Below, piece after piece: positions 63,071 to 64,000 of a DNA stretch of 64,000 nucleotides. The stretch spans positions 1,730,501 through 1,794,500 of the forward strand of contig NZ_CP021112.1 in the NCBI RefSeq assembly GCF_002119765.1, read 5' to 3'. The DNA is from Pseudorhodoplanes sinuspersici (GTDB lineage: Bacteria; Pseudomonadota; Alphaproteobacteria; Rhizobiales; Xanthobacteraceae). How positions within the stretch are numbered: the stretch's first letter is position 1; every line of letters begins with the position of its first letter. The notes beneath the pieces are model-generated. The model ran no database searches. It was not told the origin of the DNA and saw nothing but the letters and a program-made list of their open reading frames with translations. Made by a program: the position numbers and the translations under genes.

Positions 63071-64000
63071 CTAAGCACTCGCCTGTTTCGCTGGCTGCCT
63101 GTCGGCCTTGCCGCGGAAGTAAGGGATCACATCCTTGGCGAACAATTCGGTGCTCTTGATCGTCAGTTCGTGTGGTAGCGTGCCGAATTGCATGGTCGGC
63201 AGGAGATAACCGAAGCCGATCTCTGCTTGGTACTTTTCGAGCTTCTCACGCAATGTCGTCGGGCTGCCGCACAGGAAGATCGCCTTTTCCATCAGGTCGT
63301 CGATGGTCTGCACGCCGCCGGACAATGTGCGCTTGGCAGCCATCACGCCCTGCATCGAGGCGAGAGACAGATAGCCTGGCGGAAGCAGCATCTCCTGCGG
63401 CATGCGCAACAGCTTGTTGAAGAAGAATTCGATATGCGGCTTGGCTTCGCGCCTGGCGATCTCGTCGGTTTCGGCGCAGTAAGTCGGAATCGCCCAGCCG
63501 ACATTCTCCGGTCCCGCTTGCCAGCCGTAGCGGTCGGCGGTCTCACGATACATCGCCATGTAGCGCGCCAACGCCTGCACCGGTGAGAAGGTTTGCAGAT
63601 AGGTGTACTTGCGATCGGGATGCGCGGCCCATTCGATGGTTTCGCGCGAGCCTTGCGAGGGAATCCAGACCGGCGGATGCGGCTGCTGATAAGGCCGCGG
63701 CCATACATTCACATAGTTGAAATGATAGTATTTGCCTTCGAACGCGAATGGTCCCGGTTTCGTCCAGCCCTGGATGATCAGGTCATGCGCTTCATGGAAG
63801 CGGTCGTGCGATTCCGCGGGGTTCGCACCCCAGGCGTGATATTCGGCACCGATGCCGCGCACAAAGCCGGCCACCAGCCGTCCGCCGGTGATGGTATCGA
63901 GCATGGCGAATTCTTCGGCGACGGTGAGCGGATTGTTGAGCAGCGGCAGTGCGCGGCCAAGCACGGCGATCTTGCAATTCTTCGTGCGCCGCGCGAGTGC
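63071..64000 (-). CDS. LLM-class flavin-dependent oxidoreductase (partial, N-terminus outside window)
   Basis: A luciferase-like (bacterial luciferase fold) monooxygenase using reduced flavin. The minus-strand frame runs off the window end. The visible 310 residues contain PLTVAEEFAMLDTITGGRLVAGFVRGIGAEYHAWG, DRFHEAHDLIIQGW and YQQPHPPVWIPSQGSRETIEWAA, and the C-terminus is present. The pattern is that of the oxidoreductases that open aromatic or alkyl substrates with F420 or FMN; alkanesulfonate- or nitrilotriacetate-type enzymes are relatives. The Bug gene lies downstream on the same strand, so the two may form an uptake and degradation unit. Confidence 0.93.
   Translation of the reverse strand, partial: ALARRTKNCKIAVLGRALPLLNNPLTVAEEFAMLDTITGGRLVAGFVRGIGAEYHAWGANPAESHDRFHEAHDLIIQGWTKPGPFAFEGKYYHFNYVNVWPRPYQQPHPPVWIPSQGSRETIEWAAHPDRKYTYLQTFSPVQALARYMAMYRETADRYGWQAGPENVGWAIPTYCAETDEIARREAKPHIEFFFNKLLRMPQEMLLPPGYLSLASMQGVMAAKRTLSGGVQTIDDLMEKAIFLCGSPTTLREKLEKYQAEIGFGYLLPTMQFGTLPHELTIKSTELFAKDVIPYFRGKADRQPAKQASA

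Overview
The window is chromosomal DNA of a GC-rich alphaproteobacterium of the order Hyphomicrobiales (Rhizobiales), most like the Bradyrhizobium/Rhodopseudomonas/Pseudolabrys group. Pointers to this are the giant NAD-glutamate dehydrogenase, the two-PII/AmtB cluster, the fused Aas acyltransferase, the BtaAB betaine-lipid genes, an IalB-like protein, orphan Bug-type binding proteins and many short palindromic intergenic repeats. The assignment is inference from gene content; no rRNA is present. There is no phage, insertion sequence with a transposase, or CRISPR array.

Layout. 1-9400: 3' part of an NAD-glutamate dehydrogenase, an AhpD-like protein, gamma-glutamyltranspeptidase, a LemA/TPM membrane operon, tRNA-Gly and a YbaK-type tRNA editing protein. 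9500-14500: thioredoxin-TPR, LON-domain, Trm112-like, GST, ubiquinone hydroxylase, acyl-CoA thioesterase. 14600-17270: nitrogen cluster with two PII proteins and AmtB, closed by a strong terminator. 17270-23450: regulator/hydrolase pair, aminotransferase, FtsK, LolA. 23580-27350: type II NADH dehydrogenase, then btaAB with a PHO box, facing a MliC-like lysozyme inhibitor. 27430-32000: an AT-richer sulfotransferase-like gene, YidB, a YeaQ-type protein, an EamA exporter, and a dense cluster of paired-hairpin elements. 32080-40930: Aas, a TetR repressor facing a lipoprotein gene with two operator-like palindromes, tRNA-Ala, YggT/YggU, FolD, GNAT. 41000-49470: a candidate small RNA, LysR/Bug/esterase cluster, second Bug protein, TypA with an attenuator-like leader, P450. 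49470-50210: gene-free segment with a promoter followed by many hairpins. 50214-64000: TAXI protein, site-2 protease, pterin dehydratase, a StyA-like monooxygenase/EthD pair with a divergent LysR, YkvA, quinone reductase, IalB-like protein, RlmN, membrane proteins, a hydrolase without its nucleophile, a third Bug protein and a truncated LLM flavoprotein.

Themes. Nitrogen status (GDH, PII, AmtB), envelope upkeep and phosphate-responsive lipid remodelling (LolA, BtaAB, Aas, MliC, YidB), and uptake or oxidation of organic acids and aromatics (Bug proteins, P450, StyA-like) dominate. The least explained material lies between genes. Four two-hairpin elements share a 21-nt CTAG-bounded core while their stem sequences vary with pairing kept. 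The typA leader can form two mutually exclusive hairpins. A promoter-led, hairpin-rich stretch lies downstream of the P450 gene, and a three-hairpin candidate sRNA ends in an intrinsic terminator.
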